NCBI GenBank assembly: GCA_963849305.1
Contig: CAWKGV010000005.1
Span: 124,001-188,000 of the forward strand
Origin: CAWKGV01 sp963849305
Lineage (GTDB): Bacteria; Pseudomonadota; Alphaproteobacteria; Acetobacterales; Acetobacteraceae
Direction: 5' to 3'
DNA: 64,000 nucleotides
In this document: piece after piece, positions 53,920-62,734 of the stretch
How the letters are laid out: each line of letters starts with the position of its first letter
Position numbering within the stretch: position 1 is the first letter of the stretch
Made by a program: the position numbers and the translations under genes
Notes under the pieces: generated by a model
What the model saw: only the letters and a program-made list of their open reading frames with translations
What the model was told of the DNA's origin: nothing
Database searches by the model: none

Positions 53920-56583
53920 ATGCCAGATCGTCACGACCCCAGCGCCGTCGCTGGCCCGCGCGAGGTCCGCCTCGCCGATTATCGCCCGCCCGCCTTCCTG
54001 GCCGAGACCGTGGAGCTTGACTTTGCTTTGGACGAAACGGCAACGCGCGTGCGGTCCAAGCTGGCCATACGCCGCAACCCGGCGGGCGACGCATCCGCGC
54101 CGCTGCGATTGGACGGTGCCGGGCAGCCGGTACTGCGGCTCGCGATCGACGGCGCCGAGGTCGGCGCGAACTCCTACCAGCTTGATGACGCGAGCCTCAC
54201 CATCCCCGACACGCCGGACGCCTTCATGCTCGATCTCGAAACGACCGTCGTGCCATGCGAGAATACCGAACTCTCCGGGCTCTATGTCTCGAACGGCAGC
54301 TTCTTCACCCAATGCGAGGCCGAGGGCTTCCGCCGGATCACCTATTTTCCCGACCGGCCCGACGTGATGGCGCGGTTCACGATCACTATCACCGCCGATG
54401 CGGCGCGCTGTCCGGTGATGCTGTCGAACGGCAATCCCGGCGCGCTCACCGATCTCGGCGACGGCCGGCACCGTATTACCTGGGTCGATCCGCACCCGAA
54501 GCCCTGTTACCTGTTCGCGCTGGTGGCCGGTGACCTCGTCTCGGTCGCCGACAGCTTCGTGACCCGCTCAGGCCGGCGCGTCGCGCTCGCGATCTGGGTG
54601 CGGCGCGGCGACGAGGACCGCTGCGCGCACGCCATGCGCTCGCTCAAGAAGGCGATGGCATGGGACGAGGAGGTGTTCGGCCTCGAATACGACCTCGACG
54701 TGTTCAACATCGCCGCCGTCTCCGACTTTAACATGGGGGCGATGGAGAACAAGGGGCTCAACGTCTTCAACACCAAATACGTGCTGGCCAAGCCCGAGAC
54801 CGCGACCGACAGCGACTATCTCAGCATCGAGGGCGTGATCGCGCACGAGTACTTTCACAATTGGACCGGCAACCGTGTGACCTGCCGCGACTGGTTCCAG
54901 CTCTCGCTCAAGGAAGGGCTCACGGTCTATCGCGACCAGGAATTCTCGGCCGACCAAGGCAGCCGGGCGGTCAAGCGCATCATGGACGTGCGCGCGCTGC
55001 GCTCGGCGCAGTTCCGCGAGGACGCGAGCCCCCTCGCCCACCCCGTCCAACCCGACCGCTACATGGCGATCGACAACTTCTACACCGCGACCGTCTATAA
55101 TAAGGGCGCCGAAGTGATCCGCATGATGGCGACCATCATCGGGCGCCAGAACTTTCGACGCGGCATGGACCTTTACTTTAAGCGTCATGATAACCAAGCA
55201 GTCACGATCGACGATTTCGCGCAGGCGATGGCTGACGCCTCGGGGGTCGATCTCGGCGCGTTCAAGCTCTGGTATCATCAGGCGGGGACCCCAGAGGTCA
55301 CGATCACGGACGAGTACGATCTCGGCGCGAGCCGCTACGTGCTGACGCTCGCGCAACGCACGCCGCCGACGCCGAACCAGCCGGACAACCGGCCACTGAC
55401 GATCCCGGTCGCGATGGGGCTACTCGATCCCGAGGGGCACGAGTTGCCGACCCGGCTCGCGGGGGAGACAGAGGCACAAACCGAAACACGCGTTTTGCTG
55501 CTCACGGAAGCCGCCCAAAGCTTCACCTTCGAGCAAGTACCGGCCCGGCCCATCCCGTCGTTGCTGCGTGGCTTCTCCGCGCCGGTGCGGCTGTTCGGGC
55601 TGCCGTTCGACCGGCTGCGGGTTCTCGCCGCGCACGATCCCGACCCGTTCGTGCGCTGGGAGTCCGGGCAGCAGTACGCGACGCGGGTGCTGCTCGGCAT
55701 GGCGGCCTCCTGGCGGCGCGGCGAGCGCCCGCCGCTCGATGCCGGCGTGATCGGCATGATCGCGGCCTCGCTCGCGCGCGCGAACGAAGATCCGGCCTTC
55801 ACCGCCGAGACGCTGGCCTTGCCGGCGGAGGCGTATCTCGCCGATCAGATGGACGTCGCCGACGTGGATGCGATCCATGCCGTGCACCAGGCGGCGCGCA
55901 TAGCGATCGGCCGCGCGCTCGCGGCCGATCTGCGCGCGATCTACGACCGGCTGACCGATCCGGGCGAATACCGCATCGACGGCGCCGCGATGGGCGCGCG
56001 CGCATTGCGCAATGCCTGTCTCGCCTATCTCGCCGCCGATGGTTCGCGCGCCGGCGTGCGGCTCGCCAAGACGCAGTTCGACGCGCGGCAGAACATGACC
56101 GACGTGCTGGCGGCCCTCGCGGCACTTGCCGCGATCGACTGCCCGGAGCGCGACGCGGCGTTGGAGGCGTTCTATGTGCGATGGCGCGAGGATGCGCTGG
56201 TGCTCGACAAATGGTTCGCCATCCAGGCCATGTCCCCCCTGCCCGGCACGCCGGTCGCGGTCCGCGCCCTTTCCGGGCACAAGGATTTCGACCTGCGCAA
56301 CCCGAACCGGGTGCGCGCGCTGGTGGGCAGCTTCGCCTCCGCCAACCAGGTGCGCTTTCACGATCCGTCCGGCACCGGCTATCGCTTTCTAGCCGATATC
56401 ATCACGCGGCTCGATCCGCTGAATGCCCAGGTCGCCGCCCGCCTCTCCTCGCCGCTGTGCCAATGGCGGCGAGTCGATCCGTACCGCCAGGAACGGATGC
56501 GCCTTGAGCTGCGCCGCATTCTCGCCACGCCGGGGCTCAGCAAGAACACCCACGAGATGGTGTTCAAGAGCCTGAAAGGATAG
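53920..56583 (+). CDS. pepN: aminopeptidase N (M1 family)
   Basis: The 887-residue cytosolic metallopeptidase starts at ATG 53920 behind GGAGG. Substrate motif 'MGAMENKGLNVF' and zinc motif 'VIAHEYFHNWTGNRVTCRDWFQ' are intact, as are 'LKEGLTVYRDQEF' and the 'VYNKGAEVIRM' tyrosine segment. The C-terminal helical domain extends to 'NTHEMVFKSLKG'. It removes N-terminal residues from peptides. It is close to the E. coli PepN length. Confidence 0.97.
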   Translation: MPDRHDPSAVAGPREVRLADYRPPAFLAETVELDFALDETATRVRSKLAIRRNPAGDASAPLRLDGAGQPVLRLAIDGAEVGANSYQLDDASLTIPDTPDAFMLDLETTVVPCENTELSGLYVSNGSFFTQCEAEGFRRITYFPDRPDVMARFTITITADAARCPVMLSNGNPGALTDLGDGRHRITWVDPHPKPCYLFALVAGDLVSVADSFVTRSGRRVALAIWVRRGDEDRCAHAMRSLKKAMAWDEEVFGLEYDLDVFNIAAVSDFNMGAMENKGLNVFNTKYVLAKPETATDSDYLSIEGVIAHEYFHNWTGNRVTCRDWFQLSLKEGLTVYRDQEFSADQGSRAVKRIMDVRALRSAQFREDASPLAHPVQPDRYMAIDNFYTATVYNKGAEVIRMMATIIGRQNFRRGMDLYFKRHDNQAVTIDDFAQAMADASGVDLGAFKLWYHQAGTPEVTITDEYDLGASRYVLTLAQRTPPTPNQPDNRPLTIPVAMGLLDPEGHELPTRLAGETEAQTETRVLLLTEAAQSFTFEQVPARPIPSLLRGFSAPVRLFGLPFDRLRVLAAHDPDPFVRWESGQQYATRVLLGMAASWRRGERPPLDAGVIGMIAASLARANEDPAFTAETLALPAEAYLADQMDVADVDAIHAVHQAARIAIGRALAADLRAIYDRLTDPGEYRIDGAAMGARALRNACLAYLAADGSRAGVRLAKTQFDARQNMTDVLAALAALAAIDCPERDAALEAFYVRWREDALVLDKWFAIQAMSPLPGTPVAVRALSGHKDFDLRNPNRVRALVGSFASANQVRFHDPSGTGYRFLADIITRLDPLNAQVAARLSSPLCQWRRVDPYRQERMRLELRRILATPGLSKNTHEMVFKSLKG

Positions 56584-56614
56584 TCTGGCCGGCCGTAGGC
56601 GAGGAGCACGTCGC

Positions 56615-57481
56615 ATGAAGTTCGGTCTGCGTTATTGCAACACGGGCCGGTACGTGGACCCGAAGCAGGCCGTGGCACTACTCCAGGCGGCCGAGGAAGC
56701 GGGCTTTGAGTCCGCCTGGACGGTCGAACACATCGTGGTGCCGGGCGGCTACCAGTCGGCCTATCCCTATTCCGAGAGCGGCCGGATGCCGGGCGACGAG
56801 CGCAGCTTCGCGCTGCCGGACCCGCTGATATGGATGGCCTATGTCGCCTGCGCGACCACGCGCATCAAGCTCGCCACCGGGGTCATCATCTTGCCGGAGC
56901 ACAACCCGGTGCTCTGCGCCAAGCAGGTCGCCACGCTCGACCACATGTCGGGCGGCCGGATCATCCTCGGCGTCGGCGTCGGTTGGCTGAAAGAGGAGTT
57001 CGACGCGCTGGGCATACCGTTCGCGGAGCGCGGCTGGCGCACCGACGAGTACATCGCGGCGATGCGCGAGCTGTGGACCGCCGACGCACCGAGCTTCGAT
57101 GGCCGGTTCATCCTGTTCAAAGATGCCTATATGCGCCCGAAGCCCGCGAATCGCACCGTGCCCATCGTGATCGGCGGGCACTCGCCGGCCGCCGCGCGCC
57201 GCGCCGGCCGGCTCGGCGACGGGTTCTTCCCTGCCCGCGGCTCCACGCCCGAGCTGATCGAGCTGGTGCGCGCCACCGCAACCGAGCACGGGCGCGACCC
57301 GGACGAGATCGAGATCACGGTCAGCGTCCCGGACGACCTCGCCGCGATCCCCGATCTCGCACGCGCCGGGGTCAGCCGCGTGCTGGTGCCGGTAATGGGC
57401 AATGCCGGGCTCAAGCAGCGGATCGGCGGCCCCGACGACCTGCGGGCCTGGCGCGACACGATCGCGCGCTTCGCGACGTAG
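56615..57481 (+). CDS. LLM-class F420-like oxidoreductase (TIGR03619-type)
   Basis: The 288-residue protein starts MKFGLRYCNTGRYVDPKQA and has 'AGFESAWTVEHIVVPGGYQSAYPYSESGRMPG' features in short form. It also has 'IKLATGVIILPEHNPVLCAKQVATLDHMSGGR', 'GVGVGWLKEEFDALGIPF' and 'TVPIVIGGHSPAAARRAGRLGDGFFP', typical of the LLM class named for probable F420 use. It begins 31 bases after pepN and 11 bases before the dioxygenase gene. The pairing with a TauD-type dioxygenase suggests oxidative attack on one small substrate. Confidence 0.88.
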   Translation: MKFGLRYCNTGRYVDPKQAVALLQAAEEAGFESAWTVEHIVVPGGYQSAYPYSESGRMPGDERSFALPDPLIWMAYVACATTRIKLATGVIILPEHNPVLCAKQVATLDHMSGGRIILGVGVGWLKEEFDALGIPFAERGWRTDEYIAAMRELWTADAPSFDGRFILFKDAYMRPKPANRTVPIVIGGHSPAAARRAGRLGDGFFPARGSTPELIELVRATATEHGRDPDEIEITVSVPDDLAAIPDLARAGVSRVLVPVMGNAGLKQRIGGPDDLRAWRDTIARFAT

Positions 57482-57492
57482 GAATAACGAGC

Positions 57493-58365
57493 ATGGACCT
57501 CCTGCGCCCCAACAACGGTCCCCGCTACCGCCATCAGCACGACGAGACGGCGCCGTATGAAACCATCTCCGTCGATCAGCTCACGCCGATCATTGGCGCC
57601 GAGCTGAGCGGGGTCGATCTCGCGGGCCCGCCCGGCAACCGGACGATGGACGAGATCCACCGGGCGCTGGCCGAGAACCTGGTAATCTTCTTTCGCGACC
57701 AGCATCTGACCGAGGAGCAGCATCTGGCGTTCGGGCGCCGCTTCGGCGAACTGCACATCCACCCGGCGGCACCGCACGCGCCGGGGCATCCCGAGCTAAT
57801 GGTCATCCACGCCGACCGGGAGAGCGCGCGCGCCAACGGCGAAGGTTGGCACAGCGATGTATCCTGCGACCCGGAACCGCCGATGGGCAGCATCCTTTAT
57901 CTCCGCACCTGCCCGCCGCACGGCGGCGACACGCTGTTTGCGAGCATGTACGCCGCCTACGAGGCGTTGTCGGAGCGGATGAAGGCATATCTCGACGGGC
58001 TGACCGCGATCCATGACGGCTCCGGCTATCGCGGGCTCTACAAGGGCTTGCCGAACAAGGAGAGCTATCCGCGCGCCGAGCATCCGGTGGTGCGCACCCA
58101 TCCCGTGACCGGCAAGAAGGCGCTCTATGTCAATCGAGGCTTCACGCGCCGTATCCTCGGCATTCCGCCCGACGAGAGCGACGCGATCCTGCGCTATCTG
58201 TACGAGCACATGGAGAATCCGCTGTTCCAGTGCCGCTTCCGTTGGCGGGAGAACTCGCTCGCCTTTTGGGACAACCGCTGCGTCCAGCACCGAGCGATGT
58301 GGGACTATTGGCCGCACACCCGCTCCGGCCACCGGGTCACCGTGCGCGGCGACAAGCCGGTGTGA
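57493..58365 (+). CDS. TauD/TfdA-family 2-oxoglutarate dioxygenase
   Basis: ATG at 57493 gives 290 residues. Non-heme iron ligands are visible as HxD in 'EGWHSDVSCDPEPPMG' and the distal His in 'NRCVQHRAMWDYWPH'; the 2-oxoglutarate arginine is in 'SGHRVTVRGDKPV'. 'ISVDQLTPIIGAELSGVDL' is the family N-terminus. It would hydroxylate a sulfonate, phenoxy acid or similar compound in the cytosol. It sits in a short unit with the LLM oxidoreductase and a small repeat protein. Confidence 0.92.
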   Translation: MDLLRPNNGPRYRHQHDETAPYETISVDQLTPIIGAELSGVDLAGPPGNRTMDEIHRALAENLVIFFRDQHLTEEQHLAFGRRFGELHIHPAAPHAPGHPELMVIHADRESARANGEGWHSDVSCDPEPPMGSILYLRTCPPHGGDTLFASMYAAYEALSERMKAYLDGLTAIHDGSGYRGLYKGLPNKESYPRAEHPVVRTHPVTGKKALYVNRGFTRRILGIPPDESDAILRYLYEHMENPLFQCRFRWRENSLAFWDNRCVQHRAMWDYWPHTRSGHRVTVRGDKPV

Positions 58366-58367
58366 CC

Positions 58368-58673
58368 ATGAGCGACAAGACCCACAAATCATCACTGCCC
58401 GTCCCTTACCGTGCCGGCTTGCCCACTCCGCGCGGGCTGGGCGCGGTCGCGCTCTACGGCGCGGGCGCTCTCGCGCTCGGCGCGGTCGCCATCGGAGCGT
58501 TGAGCATCGGCGCGCTCGCCGTCGGCCGCTTGGCGATCGGCCAATTGCCGATTGGCGAGTTTCGTTTGGGCCGCGGCCGGGCGAAGCGGGCCGAGGTACA
58601 GTACCTCGTGATCGAGGAACTCACGGTCGGCCGGCTGTTCGTTCGCGACCCCGAGCGCGGACCGCCGAACTAG
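58368..58673 (+). CDS. small hydrophobic pentad-repeat protein, hypothetical
   Basis: ATG at 58368, two bases after the dioxygenase stop, gives 101 residues. The middle is a regular five-residue pattern, 'GALALGAVAIGALSIGALAVG' style, continuing 'RLAIGQLPIGEFRLG', with Gly every fifth residue. This resembles a right-handed beta-helix or a packed membrane hairpin. The C-terminus ('VEQYLVIEELTVGRLFVRD'-like) is more polar. I do not recognise a family. Confidence 0.6.
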   Translation: MSDKTHKSSLPVPYRAGLPTPRGLGAVALYGAGALALGAVAIGALSIGALAVGRLAIGQLPIGEFRLGRGRAKRAEVQYLVIEELTVGRLFVRDPERGPPN

Positions 58674-58699
58674 GGTTCACCCTGACTGTGTGCCGCGCG

Positions 58700-58736
58700 A
58701 CCTTCTCCCCACCTTTCCCAAAGGGAGAGGGGCAGC
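58700..58736. repeat. GC-rich hairpin element between convergent genes
   Basis: CTTCTCCCCACCTTTCCC followed by AAAGGGAGAGGGGCAG forms an imperfect stem. It belongs to the same loose family as 30556-30600 and 61716-61765. It lies between the convergent small repeat protein and copper ATPase genes, so a bidirectional terminator is likely. Confidence 0.5.
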
Positions 58737-58745
58737 ATGCATGCG

Positions 58746-61016
58746 CTACTTACGCAGGACATGGCTTGCCATGGCCGGCGAGGTGCGGGGACGCCAGCGT
58801 CGCAGCCGCAAGGCGTTGCCGACCACGCTCACGCTGCTGAGCGCCATCGCGGCCCCGGCGACCAGCGGACTGAGAAGCCCTAACGCCGCGAGCGGGATGC
58901 CGACCACGTTGTAAGCGAACGCCCAGAACAGCCCTTCGCGGATCTTGCGGTAGGTGCGCCGCGAAACATCGAGCGCATCGGCGACCAACGCCGGGTCGCC
59001 GCGCATCAGCGTCACCCCGGCGATCTCCATTGCCACGTCGGTTCCTGTGCCCATCGCGATGCCGATATCGGCGGCGGCCAACGCCGGGGCGTCGTTGATG
59101 CCGTCGCCGACCATCGCGACCACGGCGCCGCTGGCGCGCAGCCAACTCACGGCCTCCGCCTTGCCGCCCGGCAGGATGTCCGCGACCACCTCGTCGATGC
59201 CGAGCGCATCCGCGACCGCCTGCGCGGCGCCTCGGCGATCTCCCGTCAGCATCACCCCGCGCATCCCTTCCCGGCGCAGCCGGGCGATCGCCCCCTTGGC
59301 CGTTGCCTTCACCGCATCACCGAACGCGATCAGGCCCAGCAAGCGCGGCGTGGGCGCCGTCTCCACGAGCCAGGACACCGTGCGCCCTGCCGCTTCCAGC
59401 GCCGCCGCACGCCGATCCATCTCGTCACCGGGCTCGATCCGCTGCTCTTCTAACGAGCGTCGGCTTCCCAGGAGCAACGAGCGACCTGCCTCCTGGCCCG
59501 CGACGCCCCGGCCGGCCAATGCTCGGAAGCCCGTCACCGGCGGGACGCTCACCCGCTCGGCCTCGGCACGCTCGCGCACCGCTTGCGCGAGCGGATGCTC
59601 GCTGCCCGTCTGCAACGCCGCCGCGATCCGCAGCACGTCCGCCGCCGTTTCCGCCCCGGCGGGCACGATCTCGGCCACGCGTGGCCGTCCTTCGGTCAAG
59701 GTTCCGGTCTTGTCGAAGGCGACAGTCGTGACCGCGTGCGCCCGCTCTAGCGACTCGGCATCCCGGATCAGAATGCCGTGTCGGGCGGCTACCCCGGTGC
59801 CGACCATGATCGCCGTCGGCGTCGCCAGCCCGAGCGCGCACGGGCACGCGATCACCAGCACCGACACGGCGTTCAGCACCGCATGAACCGGCTGGCCTGC
59901 GGCTGCGAACCAGCCGGCGAAGGTGAGCAGGCCCGCCAGCAGCACCAGCGGCACGAACACCGCGCTCACCCGGTCCGCCAATCGCTGGATCGGCGCCTTC
60001 GATGCCTGGGCGCTCTCGACCAGGCGCACGATCCTGGCCAGCACGGTCTCCGTGCCGATCGTCGTTGTCTCGACCGCGAGCAGGCCGTCGGCGTTGATCG
60101 ACCCGCCGGTAACGCTCGCACCCGGCCCCTTCTCGACCGGCAGGCTCTCGCCCGTCAGCATCGACTCATCCACGGCGCCGCTGCCTTCGATCACACGCCC
60201 ATCCACGGGAATGCGCTCGCCAGGGCGGACCACGACGACGTCGCCCACCGTCACCCGGCCCAACGGCACTTCGACCTCCACCCCGCCGCGCCGGATGCGC
60301 GCCGCATCAGGGCGAAGCGCCGAGAGCGCGCGAAGGGCGGAGGCGGTCTGGCGTTTGGCGAGCGCCTCCAGCCATTTGCCGAACAGGATGAAGGTAATCA
60401 GCAGCGCCGAGGTCTCGAAGTAGAGGTTCGGGTGCTGCCCGTATGGTGCCGCCAGCAGCTCGTACACGCTCAACCCGAAGGCGGCGGACGTGCCCAGCGC
60501 CACCAGCAAGTCCATGTTGCCGGTCAGAGCTCGCGCCGCCTTCCAGCCGGCGACATAGAACCGCCACCCGAGCCAGAACTGCACCGGGCTCGCCAGCGCC
60601 AACTGCGCCCAGCCGGGAATCAGCCACCGGACTCCGAATGCGTGCCCGATCATTCCCGAGACCAGCGGCGCGGACAGCGTCGCTGCGAGGACGACGTGGA
60701 TCAGGTCGCGCCGGCCACGAGAAGCCGCTTCCGCCTCGCGCGCGACTACGTTCGCCGGATCGGCGACGCTGGCTTCGTACCCGGCATCCCTGACGGCGGC
60801 GAGCAGATCGTCGGCGCTGACCGCGCCGGGGGCGATGTTCACCCGGGCCTGTTCGCTCGCGAGATTGACCTCGGCGGAGAGCACGCCCGGGACGCGGGCG
60901 AGTGCCCGTTCCACCCGGCTAACGCAGCTCGCGCAGGACATCCCCGCGATGCCGATGTCCAGCTCGCCCGCGCCCACGCGCCTGGTCCCGGCTTTCTCGA
61001 CAGTGACAGCGTCCAA
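58746..61016 (-). CDS. copA: copper-translocating P1B-type ATPase (CopA-like)
   Basis: TTG at 61016 is the apparent start, with GGAGAAG about 10 bases upstream; no ATG or GTG precedes the metal domain in frame. The 756-residue protein has one heavy-metal domain with 'GMSCASC' (residues 25-31), the membrane metal motif 'VIACPCALGLATP', phosphorylation site 'AFDKTGTLTEG', 'GSEHPLAQAV' (HP locus) and 'MVGDGINDAPALAAADIG'. It exports Cu(I) from the cytosol. No CueR regulator or chaperone gene is adjacent. Confidence 0.93.
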   Translation of the reverse strand: MDAVTVEKAGTRRVGAGELDIGIAGMSCASCVSRVERALARVPGVLSAEVNLASEQARVNIAPGAVSADDLLAAVRDAGYEASVADPANVVAREAEAASRGRRDLIHVVLAATLSAPLVSGMIGHAFGVRWLIPGWAQLALASPVQFWLGWRFYVAGWKAARALTGNMDLLVALGTSAAFGLSVYELLAAPYGQHPNLYFETSALLITFILFGKWLEALAKRQTASALRALSALRPDAARIRRGGVEVEVPLGRVTVGDVVVVRPGERIPVDGRVIEGSGAVDESMLTGESLPVEKGPGASVTGGSINADGLLAVETTTIGTETVLARIVRLVESAQASKAPIQRLADRVSAVFVPLVLLAGLLTFAGWFAAAGQPVHAVLNAVSVLVIACPCALGLATPTAIMVGTGVAARHGILIRDAESLERAHAVTTVAFDKTGTLTEGRPRVAEIVPAGAETAADVLRIAAALQTGSEHPLAQAVRERAEAERVSVPPVTGFRALAGRGVAGQEAGRSLLLGSRRSLEEQRIEPGDEMDRRAAALEAAGRTVSWLVETAPTPRLLGLIAFGDAVKATAKGAIARLRREGMRGVMLTGDRRGAAQAVADALGIDEVVADILPGGKAEAVSWLRASGAVVAMVGDGINDAPALAAADIGIAMGTGTDVAMEIAGVTLMRGDPALVADALDVSRRTYRKIREGLFWAFAYNVVGIPLAALGLLSPLVAGAAMALSSVSVVGNALRLRRWRPRTSPAMASHVLRK

Positions 61017-61158
61017 CGCTCGCTTCTCCGCACTTGGATCGTCACTTCCTCAAATGGGGTCGCCGTGGTGGCAAGGTCAAACATCACCCGACGCGCATCC
61101 TCTTTCGAAGCCGCGCGGCGCGCCCGATATGAGGGCCGAGTTGCGTGGGAGCGAGGCT

Positions 61159-61707
61159 ATGAACGAGGAACTAGCGACCCTGGGCGGCGGCTGCTTCTGG
61201 TGCCTGGAGGCGGTGTTCAAGGACTTGCGCGGCGTGAGTTGCGTCACCTCCGGCTATGCCGGCGGGCGCGTGCCTAACCCCAGCTACCAGCAGGTCTGCA
61301 CCGGCACCACCGGCCACGCGGAAGTGGTCCAGGTCGCCTTCAATCCGGCGGAGGTCTCATACGCCGATCTGCTACGCGTGTTCTTCTCCATCCACGACCC
61401 GACCACGAAGGACCGGCAGGGCAACGACATCGGGCCGCAATACCGCTCGATCATTCTCACGCATTCGGAGGCGCAGCGTCAGACCGCCGAGGCGGTGATG
61501 CGCGAGATCGCCGAGGCGAAGCTGTGGCCGGCGCCGCTCGCCACCCAGATCCAGAAACTGGACACGTTCTGGCCGGCGGAACCGGAGCATCACGACTACT
61601 TCGCCCGCAATCCCTGGACCGGCTACTGCCAGGTGGTGGTGGCACCGAAAGTCGTGAAATTCCGCAAGCAATTCGCCGATCGCCTGAAGCGCGAAGCGGC
61701 GGAGTGA
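61159..61707 (+). CDS. msrA: peptide-methionine (S)-S-oxide reductase MsrA
   Basis: ATG at 61159 gives 182 residues. The catalytic motif 'LGGGCFWCLEAVF' is at the N-terminus, followed by 'SGYAGGRVPNPSYQQVCTGTTGHAEVVQV' features in short form and 'HDPTTKDRQGNDIGPQYRS'. It reduces methionine sulfoxide in proteins. It is divergent from copA with about 140 bases between them. Oxidative and copper stress would call on both, but co-regulation is not shown. Confidence 0.95.
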   Translation: MNEELATLGGGCFWCLEAVFKDLRGVSCVTSGYAGGRVPNPSYQQVCTGTTGHAEVVQVAFNPAEVSYADLLRVFFSIHDPTTKDRQGNDIGPQYRSIILTHSEAQRQTAEAVMREIAEAKLWPAPLATQIQKLDTFWPAEPEHHDYFARNPWTGYCQVVVAPKVVKFRKQFADRLKREAAE

Positions 61708-61711
61708 CGCG

Positions 61712-62734
61712 CTAAACTCCCCCGCCCCTTGCGGGAGGGGGCCGGGGAGAGGGGTCGAGGGGGTAACATCCCGCCCGCCGGGCACGTTCCCGGACCAGGG
61801 CCAGGATGGCGCGGCAGGTGGGCATGGGGTAGCCGACGGCATCGCCCAGCTCGACCACGGCGCCCAGAAGCGCGTCGATCTCCATCGGCCGCCCGCGCTC
61901 CAAGTCTTGCAGCATTGAGGTCTTGTGCTCGCCCACCTCGGCCGCGCCGTCGATCCGTCGGTCGATGTCGATGGCGAAGCGCGTTCCCAGCGCCTCCGCC
62001 ACTGCCTTGCCCTCCAGCATCATGTTCTGGCAGACCGCGCGCAGGTCAGGCTGGCGGGTGAGCCGGTCGAGCGTGGTGGCGGTCAGCGCCGAGAGCGGGT
62101 TGAATGCCAAGTTGCCCCAGAGCTTCACCCAGATCTCGTCGCGGATTCGCCGGCGCACCGGCGCCTTCAGCCCGGCGCCGATCAGCAGCTTCGACAGCGC
62201 CTCAATGCGCGGGGTCCGCGCGCCGTCGGGCTCGCCCAGACTGAACCGATCGCCGTAGGTGTGCTCGATCACGCCGGGCGCGATCACCTCGGCGGCCGGG
62301 TAGACCACGCAGCCGATCGCCTGGCGCGGCGGCAGCGTTTCCCAGAGCGTCCCACCCGGGTCTACGCTCTCCACCCGCCGATCGCGGTACGGGCCGTCCA
62401 GGCCGTAGAAATACCAATAGGGAACGCCGTTGATCCCGGTCACCAGCGCGCTCTCCGGCCCCATCATGCGCGCGATCGCTGGCGCGGCGGCCGGCAGCGA
62501 GTGCGCCTTCAGGGTGACGATCACATAATCCTGCACGCCGGCCTCGGCGGGATCGGCCAGGCAGCGGGGGCGCACCGTGATGGTCTCGCCTCCGCTCGTC
62601 AACCGCACCCCGTCCGCTTGCATGGCGGCCAAATGCGGGCCGCGCGCGATGAAGGTCAAATTGACGCCGGCGGCGGCGAGCTTCGCCCCCAAAAAGCCGC
62701 CGATCGCCCCAGCGCCAAACACCGCGACCTTCAT
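61712..62734 (-). CDS. 2-dehydropantoate 2-reductase family protein
   Basis: The 340-residue protein starts MKVAVFGAGAIGGFLGAKLA (NADPH loop) and has 'VIVTLKAHSLPAAAPAI' with the catalytic lysine, 'DEIWVKLWGNLAFNPLSALT' and 'KTSMLQDLERGRPMEIDALLGAVVELG', the C-terminal signature. The final 14 or so residues ('DPSPRPPPARGGGV') are read from a GC-rich hairpin repeat, so the native protein ended about there. Its start overlaps the acyl-CoA ligase stop by 4 bases. A role in an acid-degradation pathway rather than pantothenate synthesis is possible. Confidence 0.88.
   Translation of the reverse strand: MKVAVFGAGAIGGFLGAKLAAAGVNLTFIARGPHLAAMQADGVRLTSGGETITVRPRCLADPAEAGVQDYVIVTLKAHSLPAAAPAIARMMGPESALVTGINGVPYWYFYGLDGPYRDRRVESVDPGGTLWETLPPRQAIGCVVYPAAEVIAPGVIEHTYGDRFSLGEPDGARTPRIEALSKLLIGAGLKAPVRRRIRDEIWVKLWGNLAFNPLSALTATTLDRLTRQPDLRAVCQNMMLEGKAVAEALGTRFAIDIDRRIDGAAEVGEHKTSMLQDLERGRPMEIDALLGAVVELGDAVGYPMPTCRAILALVRERARRAGCYPLDPSPRPPPARGGGV
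61716..61765. repeat. GC-rich hairpin repeat encoding the C-terminus of the reductase
   Basis: CTCCCCCGCCCCTT then GCGGGAGGGGG, followed by CCGGGGAGAGGGG, forms a strong stem. The layout matches the element at 30556-30600 (CCCTCTCCCCGCCCTT then GCGGGGGAGAGGG, CCGGGG). It lies between convergent msrA and the reductase gene and has been captured as the last codons of the latter. Confidence 0.65.
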
